Shown: positions 42,809 through 52,878, numbered from the stretch's first letter. The stretch: DNA of 58,173 bases from Corynebacterium sp. 13CS0277 (GCF_002994655.1 NZ_PPDL01000022.1:1-58173); one strand, 5' to 3'. The notes: generated by a model not told the origin, from the letters alone. Translations and numbers: made by a program.

Positions 42809-43137
42809 CCCTGGCGCTCGTCTGTTAACAGACACCACCACACACCCGCCGTGTGCCTCCCCAAGGCCCGGCGGGTGTTGTGCTGCGCCGGGTGTGCGCC
42901 GGTGGGGTGGAGTGGGGTGGTGCAACTCCACCGAAGGTTGTCGTCTGCATCACAACGTTGGTAGGGTGGGTGGCCGGCCCGGCATGTGTATGCCCGGGCC
43001 ACCCCCAGCGCCTACCCTGGGCGCACGACGGGCCCTGCGGACGACAAAGTGGACGAGTTCGTGATCGCCCGCGGACGTCAGTGGTGTGAGTGTGGGTGGG
43101 CGGTGGCTGTCATTGTTGTCTACCGCTAGGACTCTCT
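42809..43137. other. 329-bp spacer, gatB to the YkvI-like gene
   Basis: It contains the gatB terminator (42842-42878). A TAGGAC near 43127 could be a weak -10 box for the next gene. Confidence 0.45.
42842..42878 (+). terminator. gatB terminator
   Basis: ACACCCGCC (42842-42850) pairs with GGCGGGTGT (42870-42878), followed by TTGTG. Confidence 0.55.
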
Positions 43138-44448
43138 GTGCTGAAAAGAGCACTGACCATCGGAATGGCCTTCGTCGGCTTGAGCATCGGCGCGGGATTC
43201 GCCTCCGGGCAGGAACTCCTCCAATTCTTCGTCGCCTTCGGCGTCCCCGGACTCATCGGCGCGGTCGTCACCGCCCTGTTGATGTGCTTCGTGGGCCTGG
43301 TGATTTTGCAGCTCGGATCCTACTTCCAGGCCACCGAGCACTCCGCCGTGCTGTCCGAATACACCCACCCCGTCTTCGCCCGCATCTTTGACGCCGCCGT
43401 CATGCTCACCGTGTTCTCCATCGCGATGGTCATGTTCGCCGGGGCCGGCACGAACCTCAACCAGCAATTCGGGCTGCCGACCTGGGTGGGCAGCATCATC
43501 CTGCTGGTCCTCGTCGTCGCACTGGGCTCCCTCGACGTCAACAAGGTGTCCAAGGTCATCGGTGCCGCCACGCCCTTCATCGTGCTGTTCATCGTCATCG
43601 CCGCCGTGTACTCCATCAGCCACGCCGACGCCGACTTCGCCACCCTGGAGGCCGCCACCCAGGACATCGCCACCGAGCTGCCCAACGTGGCGGTGGCGGT
43701 CGCCTCCTACGTGGGCTTCAGCCTCGTCGTCGTGGTGAGCATGTCCATCGTCATCGGCGGCGAATACTTGGTGCCGCGCACCGCCGGCCTCGGAGGCCTA
43801 CTCGGCGGGTTCATCTTCGGCAGCCTCCTGGTCCTGTCGGTCGTCAGCCTCTTCCTCAAGATTGAACAGGTCGGCCACATGGACATGCCGATGCTGGCGC
43901 TGGTGGGGCTCATCTCCCCGGAGATGGGTGTGGCCATGTCGGTGGTGATCTTCGCGATGATCTTCAACTCCGCCCTCGGCATGAGCTACGCCATGGGCCG
44001 CCGGCTGTCCGCCGGCCGCCCCGAGCGCTTCCGCACCATGTTCTACCTCACCGTCGCGGTCGCGTTCTGTGCCGGCTTCCTCGGCTTCAAACGCCTCGTG
44101 TCCTACCTGTTCCCCGTGCTCGGCTACATCGGTGCGGTGCTCACCGTGGTGCTGATCATCGCCTGGCTGCGCGACCACCACCTCATCCGGAAGGAAGTCA
44201 AGCGCCGCGTGCGGATCCGCGACCTGGTGACGCTGAAGCTGCATCCGGAGATGAACTTCACGGCCGCTCACGCCCGCGAACTCGCCCGCCGGGTGGAGGC
44301 CTCCAACATCGATAACGCCGACTTGAACCGCACCGTCCACGAGGAAGTGGTCGAAAAGCTCGTCGCCGACGACTCGGTCGACTTCGATGCCCGCGACGGG
44401 GAGGCCGCCCTTGACGAATCGGCCGCTGAGGAACCCACAGCAACCTAA
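43138..44448 (+). CDS. YkvI-like integral membrane protein
   Basis: A 436-residue membrane protein with about 10 hydrophobic segments and a charged C-terminal cytoplasmic tail of about 80 residues. The start, GMAFVGLSIGAGFASGQELLQFF, is characteristic of the YkvI family, distantly related to LeuT/APC-fold transporters. The substrate is unknown. GTG 43138 has no clear Shine-Dalgarno sequence. The tail (from LRDHHLIRKEVKRRVRIRD) is longer than in YkvI itself. Confidence 0.8.
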   Translation: MLKRALTIGMAFVGLSIGAGFASGQELLQFFVAFGVPGLIGAVVTALLMCFVGLVILQLGSYFQATEHSAVLSEYTHPVFARIFDAAVMLTVFSIAMVMFAGAGTNLNQQFGLPTWVGSIILLVLVVALGSLDVNKVSKVIGAATPFIVLFIVIAAVYSISHADADFATLEAATQDIATELPNVAVAVASYVGFSLVVVVSMSIVIGGEYLVPRTAGLGGLLGGFIFGSLLVLSVVSLFLKIEQVGHMDMPMLALVGLISPEMGVAMSVVIFAMIFNSALGMSYAMGRRLSAGRPERFRTMFYLTVAVAFCAGFLGFKRLVSYLFPVLGYIGAVLTVVLIIAWLRDHHLIRKEVKRRVRIRDLVTLKLHPEMNFTAAHARELARRVEASNIDNADLNRTVHEEVVEKLVADDSVDFDARDGEAALDESAAEEPTAT

Positions 44449-44464
44449 AAAGCCGGCGCAGACG

Positions 44465-44514
44465 CACCGCCCCACGTGCACTCCCGTCCATGCGGGAAGT
44501 GACGTGGGGCGGTG
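44465..44514. terminator. Bidirectional terminator, YkvI-like / lysE
   Basis: A 13-bp perfect stem (44465-44477 with 44502-44514) continued inward by CACTCCCG/CGGGAAGTG. It lies between convergent genes. Confidence 0.8.
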
Positions 44515-44539
44515 GTGTGAGAAGCCGCAGCTGAAGGGG

Positions 44540-45262
44540 TTAGTGCATGAGGAGGCGGGCGACGATGCTGAGCATGATGCAGCCCATGACGATGTTGAGT
44601 ACCCGCCACACCGCCGGCTTCGACAGCGGGGTCGACAACTTCATCGCCCCGTAACCCAAGGCGGGGAACCACAGCAGGGATGCGGCGATCGCGCCTGCGG
44701 CGAAGAACCAGCGCCCGGTGGGGCCTTCCTGGTTCGCCAGGCCGCCGATCATGACCAGGGTGTCAATGTAGGCGCTGGGGTTCAGCCAGGTGAGCATGAC
44801 GGCCGCCATGGCCGGCGCCCGCCAGCTGGGGGCCTGGGTGCGAGCACGGGTGGTGCGGGTCGTCGTGGCGACACTGCCGCCCGGCCAGGAATCGCCCGCA
44901 CTGTCGCTGTCGCGGACCGCCGCGGCGTGGGGGTCCTGTGCTGAGGGCGTGAGTGCAGGCGCATCGTTCACGCTGAGGGCCTGCGGGTGCCACGCGTCGC
45001 GGAAGCAGGTGTACGCAAAGTAGGTGAGATAGGCCGCGCCCCCATAGGTCAACAGGGACAGCAGCCACGGGGTGTGCGCCAGAAGCAGCCCCACGCCGCC
45101 GGTGCCGGCGCTGATGAGGATGATGTCGCTGACCGCGCAGATCAGCACAATGAGGGCCACGTGATCGCGCAGCAGACCCTGTTTGAGGATCAGTGCGTTC
45201 TGGGGGCCGATGGCGATGATGAGGGACAGTCCCACCAGGAATCCGTGGAGTGCGACAACCAT
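44540..45262 (-). CDS. lysE: Basic amino acid exporter LysE
   Basis: A 240-residue membrane exporter for lysine and arginine (LysE/RhtB superfamily). Hallmarks: LHGFLVGLSLIIAIGPQNALILKQGL at the N-terminus and VMLTWLNPSAYIDTLVMIGG in the middle. A Ser/Thr/Arg-rich cytoplasmic loop (about residues 95-147) separates the two halves. It is divergent from lysG, as in C. glutamicum, which supports the assignment. Confidence 0.92.
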   Translation of the reverse strand: MVVALHGFLVGLSLIIAIGPQNALILKQGLLRDHVALIVLICAVSDIILISAGTGGVGLLLAHTPWLLSLLTYGGAAYLTYFAYTCFRDAWHPQALSVNDAPALTPSAQDPHAAAVRDSDSAGDSWPGGSVATTTRTTRARTQAPSWRAPAMAAVMLTWLNPSAYIDTLVMIGGLANQEGPTGRWFFAAGAIAASLLWFPALGYGAMKLSTPLSKPAVWRVLNIVMGCIMLSIVARLLMH

Positions 45263-45297
45263 GCCTTCGAGGATGCCAAGCAGCGGGGGCTGAAGAA

Positions 45298-45303
45298 AAA
45301 TTA
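45298..45303 (-). promoter_or_regulatory. Possible lysE -10 box (TAATTT)
   Basis: A minus-strand TAATTT about 35 nt upstream of the lysE start, inside the 71-bp divergent lysE/lysG region where LysG would bind. Confidence 0.4.
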
Positions 45304-45321
45304 CATGTCTGTTACGTGGGT

Positions 45322-45327
45322 TAGAAT
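45322..45327 (+). promoter_or_regulatory. -10 box TAGAAT for lysG
   Basis: It is 6 nt upstream of ATG 45334, a leaderless arrangement. Confidence 0.55.
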
Positions 45328-45333
45328 CGCTTC

Positions 45334-46206
45334 ATGAATCCGACGCATTTGGCGACGCTGCTCGCCGTCTTCGACGAAGGCACCTTCGAGGGTGCCGCCG
45401 ACGTTCTCGGGATCACCCCCTCCGCCGTGAGCCAGCGCATCAAAGCCCTGGAAAACCACACCGGGCGCGTGCTCGTCCACCGCACCCAACCCGCCACCCC
45501 CACCGAGGCCGGCGAAGTCCTCGCCCAAGCCGCCCGCCGCATGGCGCTGCTGCAAGCGGAAACCGACGCGCAGCTCCGCGGCCGCCTCGCCGACATTCCG
45601 CTGTCCGTCGCCGTCAACGCCGACAGCCTCGCCACCTGGTTCCTCCCCGTCATCCGCGAGGTCGCCGCCTGGGACCAGGCCTCCCTGCGGCTGCGGGTGG
45701 AGGACGAATCCCATTCGCTCAAACTGCTCCGGCGGGGCGACGTGCTCGGGGTCGTCACCCGCGAATCGCTCGCCGTCTCCGGGTGCGAAGTCCAGCCCCT
45801 GGGCTTTATGCGCTACCGGGCGCTCGCCAGCCCCGCACTGAAAGAGCGCTACACCCGCGCCGACGGCAGCATCGACTGGGCCAGCATGCCGGCGCTGCGC
45901 TTCGGCCCCAAAGACGCCCTCCAGGACAATGACCTCGCCGGCCGGGTCGACACCCTGCCCCGGCACCGCCGCATCAGCCAGATTCCTTCCTCCGAAGGCT
46001 TCGTCGCCGCCGCCTGCATGGGGCTCGGCTGGGCGCTCATCCCGGACCTGCAATCCGACCCGCTGCTCGCCCGGGGCGATCTCGTCACCCTCGACGAGCG
46101 CGTGGAGGAAGTGCCGCTGTACTGGCAGCACTGGCGCCTCGAATCGCCGCTGCTGAGCAAACTCTCGGCCGCCGTCGTTGCCGCGGCGCACGTACTCCAG
46201 CACTGA
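45334..46206 (+). CDS. lysG: LysR-type regulator LysG
   Basis: A 290-residue LysR-type activator. The N-terminal winged HTH is clear (LLAVFDEGTFEGAADVLGIT, then PSAVSQRIKALE), followed by an effector domain. In C. glutamicum LysG activates divergent lysE when lysine, arginine or histidine is high; the conserved arrangement implies the same here. Confidence 0.92.
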   Translation: MNPTHLATLLAVFDEGTFEGAADVLGITPSAVSQRIKALENHTGRVLVHRTQPATPTEAGEVLAQAARRMALLQAETDAQLRGRLADIPLSVAVNADSLATWFLPVIREVAAWDQASLRLRVEDESHSLKLLRRGDVLGVVTRESLAVSGCEVQPLGFMRYRALASPALKERYTRADGSIDWASMPALRFGPKDALQDNDLAGRVDTLPRHRRISQIPSSEGFVAAACMGLGWALIPDLQSDPLLARGDLVTLDERVEEVPLYWQHWRLESPLLSKLSAAVVAAAHVLQH

Positions 46207-46296
46207 TCGCGGCCGCGGTGAAAGGGAGAACGCCTGATTTGCCCGCCAGGTGTGCGCTGTACGGCCTGGCACCGCCACATGGCAGGCGCGCTCACC

Positions 46297-46302
46297 TAGG
46301 GT
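46297..46302 (+). promoter_or_regulatory. -10 box TAGGGT for the DoxX-like gene
   Basis: It is 8 nt upstream of ATG 46311, a leaderless arrangement. Confidence 0.5.
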
Positions 46303-46310
46303 TTAGGGCT

Positions 46311-47351
46311 ATGACGCCGCACAAGCCTAAGGACAACCGCACCCCCGCCGAGCGCCCCGTCGCCACCGGCGACGACTTCGTCGAGCTCGACACCCCGGAT
46401 GTTCCGGAGGTCACAGGATCGGAACTGTCGTCGATCTACGCCCGCGCAGGCCGCGCCGAACCCACCACCATTCAGCCGAAACCCCAGGCGGACACCGCGG
46501 GCGGGCCCGCCGACGGTGCCCCGGCAGGGGAGATGCCCGAGGTGGCACCGACCGAGATCATCCCCAGCACCCCCCACGCGCCCGTGGAAGCGCCGCTGGC
46601 CTCCGACGCGCCGACGACCGCCTTCGACGCCCCCACCCCGGGGCAGAAGCGCGCGGCCGACGTGGCGAAGCTGCTGCCGCCCCTGGACGACGAACCGCAG
46701 CCTGTCGCACCCGCCGATGCGGCGGCGCCGACAGCCGTGTTCGCGCCCCAAGCCCCCACCGAGGACTACCTCGACGGCCCCGGCCCCCTCCTGCAGGACC
46801 CCGCCCTGCCCGCCGAGGACGCCCCCGAGGCCGCCGCCGTCGTGGTGGAATCCCCGCGCCGCGGCACCATCGACTTCGGCCTGCTGCTGCTCCGCCTCGT
46901 GCTGGGCGGCGCCCTCGGACTCCACGCCGTCAGCGTCTTCTTCGGCCTGTTCGGCTCCCGCGGGCTCGTCAGTCTCCAAAACGAATTCGCCGGCTACGAC
47001 TACCCCAGCATCCTCGCCGTCGCGATCCCCGCCCTCGAGCTCACCGCAGCCGTGTTCCTCATCCTGGGTCTCATGGCCCCCATCGCTGCCGCCGTCGCCC
47101 TCGTCGTCACCTCCTTCACCCTGGCCCACCAGGTGTACAACGACGGCACACAGGACGGGATCGTCCTCGCGGGCGTGCTGTTCGGCCTCGCATTGGGCCT
47201 GCAGTTCACCGGCCCCGGCCGCATCGGCCTGGACTTCTCCCGCGGCTGGGCGCGCCGCCCGCTCGCTTCCTCCTGGGTGATGCTGCTGCTCGCCGCCGCC
47301 TGCGTCGCAGGCCTGTGGTGGGTGGGAACCGGCGTGAATCCTCTACACTAA
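46311..47351 (+). CDS. DoxX-family membrane protein with long disordered N-terminus
   Basis: A 346-residue protein. The first 180 residues are Pro/Ala/Thr/Asp-rich and disordered. The C-terminal part has four hydrophobic segments beginning FGLLLLRLVLGGALGLHAVSVFFGLFG and including the DoxX-like FAGYDYPSILAVAIPALELTAAVFLILGL segment. Function is unknown; some mycobacterial DoxX proteins take part in redox complexes. Confidence 0.85.
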   Translation: MTPHKPKDNRTPAERPVATGDDFVELDTPDVPEVTGSELSSIYARAGRAEPTTIQPKPQADTAGGPADGAPAGEMPEVAPTEIIPSTPHAPVEAPLASDAPTTAFDAPTPGQKRAADVAKLLPPLDDEPQPVAPADAAAPTAVFAPQAPTEDYLDGPGPLLQDPALPAEDAPEAAAVVVESPRRGTIDFGLLLLRLVLGGALGLHAVSVFFGLFGSRGLVSLQNEFAGYDYPSILAVAIPALELTAAVFLILGLMAPIAAAVALVVTSFTLAHQVYNDGTQDGIVLAGVLFGLALGLQFTGPGRIGLDFSRGWARRPLASSWVMLLLAAACVAGLWWVGTGVNPLH

Positions 47352-47454
47352 GCCCAACAGCCAGCACGCACCCCGCCCCGGACACCACACACCCCGGGGT
47401 GGCGCACTGCTAGACGTGCATGAACGATTCCACCGTTAGAGGAGACCACACGCC

Positions 47455-47853
47455 GTGAACGCCGATCTCAAAGCCATTATCACCGGTGCCGTCGTCGGCA
47501 TCATCTCCTGGTTCGCGTTCCTCAACTGGTCCGTCGGCACCGCCGACCCCACCCGCACCCTGCCCTGGGAGACGTGGCAGATGGCCGTCTTCGGCGTCGT
47601 CGTCGCCCTCGGGGCGGTGTGGTTCACCGTGAAAGACCGGCTGGCGATCGCCGTCTCCTACGCCTTCGCCGCCAGCATTACGACCGTCCTGCTTTTCGTC
47701 ATCACCGTGCAGGCCAACGACGTCACCGGCCTGTTCATGGTCGGCGCGTTCATGATCCTCGTCGGCATGATGACCCTGCTGGTGGCCACCAGCTTCGTCA
47801 CCGCCGGCATCGTGTGGCTTGTGCGGCGCAACCGCACCGACACCAGCTCCTAG
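47455..47853 (+). CDS. Small four-segment membrane protein
   Basis: A 132-residue protein with four hydrophobic segments (AIITGAVVGIISWFAFL, MAVFGVVVALGAVWF, LAIAVSYAFAASITTVLLF and LFMVGAFMILVGMMTLLVA) and a short basic end. GAGGAG precedes GTG 47455. No family is recognised. It follows the DoxX-like gene by about 100 bp and may be co-transcribed. Confidence 0.75.
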   Translation: MNADLKAIITGAVVGIISWFAFLNWSVGTADPTRTLPWETWQMAVFGVVVALGAVWFTVKDRLAIAVSYAFAASITTVLLFVITVQANDVTGLFMVGAFMILVGMMTLLVATSFVTAGIVWLVRRNRTDTSS

Positions 47854-47861
47854 GGGTATAC

Positions 47862-47900
47862 GACAGCAGCGGCCGGGCATGATGCCCGGCCGCTGCTGTC
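47862..47900. terminator. Bidirectional terminator before ilvD
   Basis: A 19-bp perfect inverted repeat (47862-47880 with 47882-47900) followed by a T-rich stretch. It serves convergent genes. Confidence 0.85.
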
Positions 47901-47940
47901 ATTCTGTCTGTATCTCTTCCGTTCCCGTGGGGGCGGGGTG

Positions 47941-49785
47941 TTAGTCGACCTGCCGGACCGCACCCTTGTCGGCGGAGGTCGCCATCTTCGCGTAGGCGCG
48001 CAGCGCCTTCGTCACCGTGCGCGTGCGGTTGCGCGGCTGCCACGGGCGGTCGGAGGCCTCCATCGCGGCGCGGCGGCGGGCCAACTCCTCCTCGTCGACG
48101 TTGAGGGACAGTTCGCGGGTGTGCACATCGATGGTGATCTCGTCGCCATCCTCCACCAGGCCAATGGCACCGCCGTGGGCCGCCTCAGGGGAGATGTGGC
48201 CCACCGACAGGCCGGAGGACCCGCCGGAGAAACGCCCATCGGTAATCAGCGCGCACTTCTTGCCCAAGCCCGCGCCCTTGAGGAACGCCGTCGGGTGCAG
48301 CATCTCCTGCATACCCGGGCCGCCAGAGGGCCCCTCGTAGCGGACGACCAGCACCTCACCGGGCTGAATCGTGCCGTTGAGGATGACGGACACCGCCTCC
48401 TCCTGGGACTCGACGACACGAGCCGGGCCGGTGAAACGCCACAGGGACTCGTCCACACCGGCCGCCTTGATGATCGCACCATCCTCGGCGAGGTTGCCGC
48501 GCAGCACCGCCAAGCCACCATCCTTGGTGTAGGCGTGCGCCACGTCGCGGATGCAGCCACCGGCCGCATCGGTGTCGAGGGAATCCCAGCGGTTGTTCGT
48601 GCTGAACGGCTCCGTGGTGCGCACCCCGCCCGGGGCGGCGTGGAACAACTCCACCGCGGCGGCGGAGGGGTTCTCGGCGCGAATATCCCACTCGCCCAAC
48701 CACTGCGCCAGCGACGGCGCATGCACCGAGTGCACATCCTCGTGCAACAGACCCGCCCGGAACAGCTCACCAAGGATCGCGGGGATACCGCCGGCGCGGT
48801 GCACGTCCTCCATGTGGTAGTCGGAGTTCGGCGACACCTTCGACAGGCAGCCCACCTTCCGGGAGAGGGCATCAATGTCGTCGAGGGTGAAATCGACCTC
48901 GCCCTCCTGGGCGGCGGCCAGAATGTGAAGCACCGTATTCGTCGACCCACCCATCGCCATATCCAAGGCCATCGCATTGTCGAAGGCGTGGCGGGTCGCA
49001 ATCGAGCGCGGCAGCACACTCTCATCGCCCTCGCCGTAGTAGCGGCGGCACAACTCGACGACGAGCTCACCGGCGCGGGTAAACAGCTGCCGGCGGGCCG
49101 CGTGGGTGGCGAGGGTGGAACCGTTACCCGGCAGCGACAAGCCGAGGGCCTCAGTGAGGCAGTTCATCGAGTTCGCGGTGAACATCCCGGAGCAGGAGCC
49201 ACATGTCGGGCAGGCGGACTGCTCCACCGCCGCCAGGCCCTCGTCGCCCACCTCCGGGGACGCGGATGCCGAAATGGCGGTCACCAGGTCCGTCGGGGCG
49301 TGCGCCACACCGTCGACGACGACAGCCTTCCCGGCCTCCATCGGGCCGCCGGAGACAAACACCACCGGGATGTTCAACCGCAGCGCCGCATTGAGCATGC
49401 CGGGGGTGATCTTGTCGCAGTTGGAGATACACACCAACGCGTCCGCCGTGTGGGCATTGACCATGTACTCCACCGAATCGGCGATGATCTCCCGGGAGGG
49501 CAACGAGTACAGCATGCCGCCGTGGCCCATGGCGATGCCATCATCCACGGCAATCGTGTTGAACTCCTTCGCCACACCGCCGGCGGCCTCAATGGCCTCC
49601 GCAACGATGCGGCCCACGTCGCGCAGGTGCACGTGGCCCGGCACGAACTGGGTAAACGAGTTCGCCACAGCGACGATCGGCTTACCGAAATCGCCGTCCT
49701 TCATGCCGGTGGCGCGCCACAAGGAACGGGCGCCCGCCGCATTGCGGCCAACGGTGGTGACTTTGGAACGAAGAGGAATAGACAT
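47941..49785 (-). CDS. ilvD: Dihydroxy-acid dehydratase
   Basis: A 614-residue iron-sulfur enzyme that dehydrates 2,3-dihydroxy acids in valine, leucine and isoleucine synthesis. It starts [20 protein letters not shown]. Cluster and active-site motifs are present: [30 protein letters not shown] and [19 protein letters not shown] 49785 gives the normal family length; a weak AGGATG lies upstream. It stands alone, opposite in strand to ilvBNC. Confidence 0.97.
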   Translation of the reverse strand: MSIPLRSKVTTVGRNAAGARSLWRATGMKDGDFGKPIVAVANSFTQFVPGHVHLRDVGRIVAEAIEAAGGVAKEFNTIAVDDGIAMGHGGMLYSLPSREIIADSVEYMVNAHTADALVCISNCDKITPGMLNAALRLNIPVVFVSGGPMEAGKAVVVDGVAHAPTDLVTAISASASPEVGDEGLAAVEQSACPTCGSCSGMFTANSMNCLTEALGLSLPGNGSTLATHAARRQLFTRAGELVVELCRRYYGEGDESVLPRSIATRHAFDNAMALDMAMGGSTNTVLHILAAAQEGEVDFTLDDIDALSRKVGCLSKVSPNSDYHMEDVHRAGGIPAILGELFRAGLLHEDVHSVHAPSLAQWLGEWDIRAENPSAAAVELFHAAPGGVRTTEPFSTNNRWDSLDTDAAGGCIRDVAHAYTKDGGLAVLRGNLAEDGAIIKAAGVDESLWRFTGPARVVESQEEAVSVILNGTIQPGEVLVVRYEGPSGGPGMQEMLHPTAFLKGAGLGKKCALITDGRFSGGSSGLSVGHISPEAAHGGAIGLVEDGDEITIDVHTRELSLNVDEEELARRRAAMEASDRPWQPRNRTRTVTKALRAYAKMATSADKGAVRQVD

Positions 49786-50125
49786 GTGCGTGGACATCCT
49801 GGAAAACCATGTCCCTACGGCAAGCGCGGCCACAGCAACACACGCGCGGCGGAACACGGCGGCACCGGGCACCGACGGATACGGATCAGGTGCCCACACC
49901 GCGGGGCTGAGTCCCGCACGACGCCACAGACAGTAACAACTCCTGCGGCACGTCAGTGTGTCTCACGGGCCACGCCCCGCAGGCGGGGCGGGTGAGTGAG
50001 AAAAAGAATTTTGTTGAGCGTGGACGACGCCACCCGGCAGGCACACAGAGCGCTGCCGGGTGGCGTCACCACCACGTCGGGGACGGCCCGAGGATAAGGA
50101 ACACAGGACAGGGCACTGTGGGCGC
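49786..50125. other. 340-bp spacer, PH-domain gene to ilvD
   Basis: It carries the ilvD upstream region. The frame is open upstream of ilvD to 49899, but nothing there looks coding. No leader peptide with Leu/Val/Ile runs was found. Confidence 0.45.
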
Positions 50126-50683
50126 TTACTCGGGGTGGGGTGCGTCCTGCTGCGCGGCGAGGTGGGCCCGCGCCTCAGGACTGTCCTTGTCGACCAAAAC
50201 CTGCCGCCCGTCACGGTGGATGATGACCACCTTGTCCTCAGCGGCCTCGCGGCCCCGAGTCAACGCGTCCGGGATTCGGCCCTGTGAGGCCTCCTCCAAG
50301 CGCGGCAGTGAGTTAAAGGTTACACCGGGCAGGCGGACGCTCCGCCCATCGGTGGTGTCAGCAAACGACGCCGCACCAGCAAAACGAAGACCAGCGAAGT
50401 CCTCCCACGCCACCTGCTCCGGGGCGCGGAAACCCCGCGTGGCGCGCAGGCCCGTCGAATCCACCACCGTCTGGGAACGCCACACCATGACCCCAAGGAC
50501 CACGGGTACCAGCAACAACCAGCCCAACACCCACGGCTTCGCCGGGGTGAGCAGCAGAATCATGACGAACATCGCCACGAGGGCGAGAAGGTGCAGCCGG
50601 TCAGCGTGGAACACCTGCGCCTCCGGAGACGGGGTGTGGGGATGCGCGGTGGACGGTGATTCGTGTGCGGTGCCAGATGCCAT
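50126..50683 (-). CDS. PH-domain (bPH_6-type) membrane protein
   Basis: A 185-residue protein with two adjacent hydrophobic segments (LHLLALVAMFVMILLLT and WVLGWLLLVPVVLGVMVW) followed by a bacterial PH-like domain (TGLRATRGFRAPEQVAWEDFA). It is of the type called low-molecular-weight protein antigen 6 in mycobacteria. The start ATG 50683 lies 7 nt after a TACTAT -10 box. Confidence 0.8.
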   Translation of the reverse strand: MASGTAHESPSTAHPHTPSPEAQVFHADRLHLLALVAMFVMILLLTPAKPWVLGWLLLVPVVLGVMVWRSQTVVDSTGLRATRGFRAPEQVAWEDFAGLRFAGAASFADTTDGRSVRLPGVTFNSLPRLEEASQGRIPDALTRGREAAEDKVVIIHRDGRQVLVDKDSPEARAHLAAQQDAPHPE

Positions 50684-50690
50684 GACGGTC

Positions 50691-50696
50691 ATAGTA
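50691..50696 (-). promoter_or_regulatory. -10 box TACTAT for the PH-domain gene
   Basis: It is 7 nt upstream of ATG 50683 on the minus strand and argues against the in-frame ATG at 50692. Confidence 0.5.
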
Positions 50697-50776
50697 CCCA
50701 CCGCACCACCACCCGCCGCCACAGCTGTGTACCCCCGCGCGGCGGCCTCAGGGTCCATCCCCGGGAGAGCTGCGGG

Positions 50777-52651
50777 CTAGGTGCGGGCGGGAGCCTCCGC
50801 CGGTGCGGCCGGCAGGGTGCCGGGGTTCTCGGCGGGGGCAGCAGTGTCCCCGCCACCGTCCGCGGGGCGGGGCTCCTCGGGGGCCTGCGTCGGGGAGATA
50901 CTCGCCGGAGGCTCATTGTCCTCGGGGAGTTCGCTGGGCTCATCGCTCGGAGCGGTGCTGGCCTCCGGCTCCTCGGCGGGCTCCTCTTCCTCCGCTGGGG
51001 CGCTGCTCGGGGCGGGTGCTGCGGAGGGCGCCTCGCTTGGCTCCGGCAGCAGGCTGGTCGGCTCCGGGGTGGACACCTCCTCCTCAGTGGTCTCCGCCGG
51101 GGCCGGGGCGGACGTGGCGGCGGTGGTGCGCTTCGGCGCCCACGCGCCATCCGGGTACTCCTCGTCGGTCTCCAACGTCAGCCCGCGGATGATGGTGAGC
51201 ACCACGAGTGCGATGAGCAGCAGCGTGGTCGAGGGGCGCAGCCGCCACCCGAAGCTCAAATACTTCGCCCCTGGAATCTTCGACTGGGGCTCCTGTGGCT
51301 GGGCCGTCGCGCGCGCGGGCTTCTTCGGGTCGCGCACATGCACGTCACCACGAGCCGACTCGTGATGCTCGTCCACGTCCGCCAGCTCGTGCGCGCCACG
51401 CGTGGGGCCCGGCTCCCCATAGGCGGGGGCCTCCGCGTCCGCATCGGCAGCGTAGGGGTTGGACTCCTGCCCATCGCCCGCGATCGGCACATCCACCCTG
51501 GGGGTGCGGGCATAGTAGCCCGACGCCCCACCCGTGCCGAGCACCCCCGCGCCCCGGCGGGAAGCTCCCTCCCCGCCGGTGGCGTCCATGAGGATGGTCT
51601 CGGGATCCGCGCCCGGGAGCTCATCGGATTCGCGCAGAGTGTGGCGCGCCTCCGCGTCCGCGGAACGCCGCCACCGCGGGTCCGGGGCCGGATCGTTGAA
51701 GCCGCCCAGCTCCCCACGCTCCACCAGGGGAGTGCGTGCCGTGACGGGCCGGGTGCCCGGCTCATCCGTCACCGTCGCCAACTGGCGGCGCAGCGCACCA
51801 GACGTCGTCGTCGCCGAGCCGTACTCCGACCAGAACTCGTCCAAAATTGCCGTGCGGATTGCGCGCTCCACCACCCACTGGCGGGCCGGGTTGACCTGCA
51901 CCACGAAACGCATGTCCGCCAGCCACGGCATGCCCACCACCGTGGGCTTCTCAATCGCAACTGCCGGGTGCACATCGAGCTCGCCACGCACATCCGGGGC
52001 AATATCGGGGCGCTCGAGGGCGCGCTGCGCGGCCGCCGCCGCCCGGCTAATCGCCTCATCGATCGAGGTGCTGCCCAGCAGTGGCACCGGCACCACCGCG
52101 ACAGCGCGGGCCCAATAGTTGGAGTGGTTAATGCACACTCGCGCCGCCGAATTCGGCACCAGCACCGTCTCCCCGGCGAGCGTGCGCACCTTCGTTGCGC
52201 GCATCGTCATCTGGATGACGTCGCCCTGCACATCAACCCCGTTCCCCTTGAACTGCACCCAGTCGCCGACACCGAACTGCTTCTCCTGCAGCACGAAGAA
52301 ACCGGCGAGGAAGTCAGCGATCACCGACTGGGCGCCCAAGCCCACGGCGGCGGAAATCACCGTTGCCGGGATCGCCGCACCCACGAGGGAGAAACCCAAC
52401 ACCTTGAGGAACGCCACCAGCAGCAGGAAGTACGCCACCAGTTGCAGCAGGTACATCACGGTGCTGAAGATCGCGAGCTTCGACTTCGACTCCTGGGCGG
52501 TGGCATCCAGGCGGGACTGGAACACCGTCACCGCGAAGCGGCCCACCCGCGGCACGAGGAGCGCCAGCACGGTGATGATGAGGAGCGTGACGCCGTCAGT
52601 GATGGCCCACGCCCACCACTGTCGGGCAAGAGTCTCTACGGGGATAAGCAT
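50777..52651 (-). CDS. mscCG: MscS-type mechanosensitive channel, MscCG homologue
   Basis: A 624-residue channel. The MscS core has three membrane segments with a pore helix (VISAAVGLGAQSVIADFLAG, then FFVLQEKQFGVGDWV) and a beta domain (VLVPNSAARVCINHSNYWARA). As in C. glutamicum MscCG (YggB), a long cytoplasmic linker leads to a fourth membrane segment (TTLLLIALVVLTIIRGL, about 472-490) and a 133-residue acidic Pro-rich external tail. In C. glutamicum this channel exports glutamate under membrane tension. Its position between ilvD and ilvB is conserved. ATG 52651 follows a TACTGT box by 7 nt. Confidence 0.93.
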   Translation of the reverse strand: MLIPVETLARQWWAWAITDGVTLLIITVLALLVPRVGRFAVTVFQSRLDATAQESKSKLAIFSTVMYLLQLVAYFLLLVAFLKVLGFSLVGAAIPATVISAAVGLGAQSVIADFLAGFFVLQEKQFGVGDWVQFKGNGVDVQGDVIQMTMRATKVRTLAGETVLVPNSAARVCINHSNYWARAVAVVPVPLLGSTSIDEAISRAAAAAQRALERPDIAPDVRGELDVHPAVAIEKPTVVGMPWLADMRFVVQVNPARQWVVERAIRTAILDEFWSEYGSATTTSGALRRQLATVTDEPGTRPVTARTPLVERGELGGFNDPAPDPRWRRSADAEARHTLRESDELPGADPETILMDATGGEGASRRGAGVLGTGGASGYYARTPRVDVPIAGDGQESNPYAADADAEAPAYGEPGPTRGAHELADVDEHHESARGDVHVRDPKKPARATAQPQEPQSKIPGAKYLSFGWRLRPSTTLLLIALVVLTIIRGLTLETDEEYPDGAWAPKRTTAATSAPAPAETTEEEVSTPEPTSLLPEPSEAPSAAPAPSSAPAEEEEPAEEPEASTAPSDEPSELPEDNEPPASISPTQAPEEPRPADGGGDTAAPAENPGTLPAAPAEAPART

Positions 52652-52658
52652 GCCCTCC

Positions 52659-52664
52659 ACAGTA
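52659..52664 (-). promoter_or_regulatory. -10 box TACTGT for mscCG
   Basis: It is 7 nt upstream of ATG 52651 on the minus strand; a leaderless arrangement. Confidence 0.55.
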
Positions 52665-52878
52665 GCGAGCCTGCGGCATGCGGCAAGCTACAGCGGAAGC
52701 ACTCGCGGGATGCTCCCACGTGCGTCCCAGACAGCACCCAGGTGGGCGGTCGGTTGGGCGACGGGGGTGGGATGAGTGCGCGAATGAGGCCCGCGTCACG
52801 CAGGTGGGGGAGGGTGTGGGGGTGGCCACGGGGGTGGGGTCGCGGTGTAGCGGGTGGCACACACCCGGGGCTGGGGTG

